Shown one piece after another: positions 62,860 to 64,000 of a stretch of DNA of 64,000 nucleotides (the stretch's first letter is position 1; the number at the start of each line of letters is the position of its first letter). The notes below the pieces were generated by a model. That model made no database searches. It was not told the DNA's origin and saw nothing but the letters and a program-made list of their open reading frames with translations. The position numbers were made by a program, and so were the translations under genes. Origin of the DNA: Oxyruncus cristatus (Eukaryota; Chordata; Aves; Passeriformes; Cotingidae); the NCBI GenBank assembly GCA_013399855.1, contig VXAY01005879.1, positions 39,097 to 103,096 of the forward strand. Direction: 5' to 3'.

Positions 62860-64000
62860 TAATGCATCCCAATGAGGCAGAAATTGGGCCAAGGGCACAA
62901 GAAACCTCCGTGGATAAACAAAGAACTCCTGTCACTGCTCGAGTATAGGCAAGTACACAGGAGACGGAAGCGGGGTCAGGCCACTTGGAGTGAATATGGA
63001 GAGGTAGTCAGGACAACTAGAAATGAGAATAGGAAGGCCAAGGCCCATCTAGAATTAAATCTGGCCGAGGATGTCAAGGGTAATAAAAGAGCTTTTTCAA
63101 ATACGTAAGTAACAAAAGGAAAACAAAAGATAATGTGGACCCATTAGTAAACGACGGGGGGACCCTGGTAGCAGAGGATGCAGAGAAGGCAGACTTATTG
63201 AACGCCTTCTCTGCACCAGTCTTCACTGTTAAGAGCAACCATTAGGGATCTCTGACCCAGGAGATGAGGGCAAATGAAAGTCAGGAGGAAGACCTTCCCT
63301 TGGTCAAGGAACATTGGTTCAGAAAACACCTAAACTTGACATCCCCAAGTCCATGGGCCCCGACAGGATGCATCCATGAGTTCCGAGAGAGCTGCAGACA
63401 TCATAGCTAGGCCTTCCATGGTCAATTTTGAGAAGCCATGGAGATCAGGAGAGCTGACTAAGGACTGGAAGAAAAGAAATGTCAACGCAGACTTCAAAAA
63501 AGGCAAAAAGGAGGACCCAGGTAACTACCAGCCAGTCAGCCTCACCTCAATCCCTGGAAAGGTGATGGAGTGCCCCATTCTGTAGGCTGTCTTTACCCAC
63601 ACGGAAGACGAGAAGTTTACGTGTTTGACCATCTTGATTACCTTCTACAATGAAACAACTACCTGGATGATGAAGGAAGTGCAGTGGATATTGTCTACTT
63701 TGACTTTAGCAAGGCACTGTCTCTCATTAATTTCCCATAGGCAAACTCAAGAAATGTGGGTTGGAGGAATGGACGGTGGGATGGATTGAGAACTGGCCAA
63801 GTAGAAGATCCCAGAGGGTTGTGATAAGTGGTACAGAGCCTATTTAGAGACCTGTTACCAGTGGTGTTCCCCAGGGTTGTATCCTGGGCCCAGTAGTATT
63901 CAACTTGTCCATCAAGGACTTGAATGAAGGGGCAGATGCCGCCTCAGCAAGTTTGCTGATGATACAAAAGTAGGTGGAGTGGTTGATAACCCATAGAGGG
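62860..64000 (+). pseudogene. CR1 ORF2 reverse transcriptase domain (broken, partial)
   Basis: Begins with the linker PWINKELLSLLEYRQVHRRR (near 62912) and continues through several frames. Recognisable reverse-transcriptase motifs: YQPVSLTSIPGKVME (about 63528-63572), VYFDFSKA (63693-63716, holding the first catalytic Asp), [10 protein letters not shown] (about 63867-63896) and FADDTKVGG (63952-63978, with the two catalytic Asp). Frame changes separate these motifs, so no working enzyme can be made. Its normal role is to copy CR1 RNA into DNA at the nicked target. Confidence 0.82.

Larger units (their letters stand above)
61950..64000 (+). mobile_element. CR1 LINE, endonuclease-to-RT part, runs off the window
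   Basis: The order endonuclease then reverse transcriptase matches CR1 ORF2, in the plus orientation. The 5' boundary is unclear. Multiple stops and frame changes show it is dead, although many motifs are recognisable, so it has kept more of its length than any other CR1 here. It ends at the window edge just after the FADD motif, so the 3' end lies outside. Confidence 0.88.

Overview
The window looks like nuclear DNA from a bird, most likely a passerine. It is AT-rich and carries at least seven CR1 LINE fragments. It also carries several avian-type endogenous retrovirus LTRs and one SINE with a tRNA-Ile-like head joined to a CR1-like tail. That architecture matches the SINE type described from songbirds (TguSINE1). 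No host protein-coding gene, rRNA, functional tRNA or CRISPR array was recognised, so the window reads as intergenic or intronic DNA shaped by retroelements. Repeat names come from remembered family features, not from a database search.

Layout: 1-2659 is the 5' part of a class II (betaretrovirus-like, ERVK-type) endogenous retrovirus on the minus strand. It has an LTR duplicated in the assembly, a primer-binding site, a leader, a damaged gag and the start of a dUTPase/protease reading frame that runs off the left edge. A short piece of the same LTR family lies in the opposite orientation at 5614-5732. CR1 3' ends lie at 7682-8506, 13861-14896 and 22236-22534 (plus strand) and 46129-46245 (minus strand), with an older one at 59578-59742. 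A solo LTR with TATA box and poly(A) signal is at 13175-13781. LTRs of ERVL-like type lie at 23362-23921, 29193-30234 (minus) and 54824-55371. The last is followed by a primer-binding site and a small pol-like piece, so most of its interior is deleted. A long CR1 on the minus strand (37778-40404) is split by a roughly 618-bp LTR (38999-39616). The right end (61950-64000) is the endonuclease-to-reverse-transcriptase part of a further CR1 and runs off the window.

The stretches between these elements are AT-rich, with microsatellites, A/C-rich and T/G-rich low-complexity tracts and no convincing gene. One 70-bp segment at 57276-57345 has good splice signals on both sides and could be an exon of an unseen transcript. 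Four runs of N (2319; 14316-14337; 42744-42758; 52874-52890) mark assembly joins. Three sit at a tandem repeat, a homopolymer or a palindrome.

No new functional system was found. The most useful observations are the probable false LTR duplication, the nested LTR inside CR1, the internally deleted ERVL copy, the SINE, and the unassigned exon-like segment.
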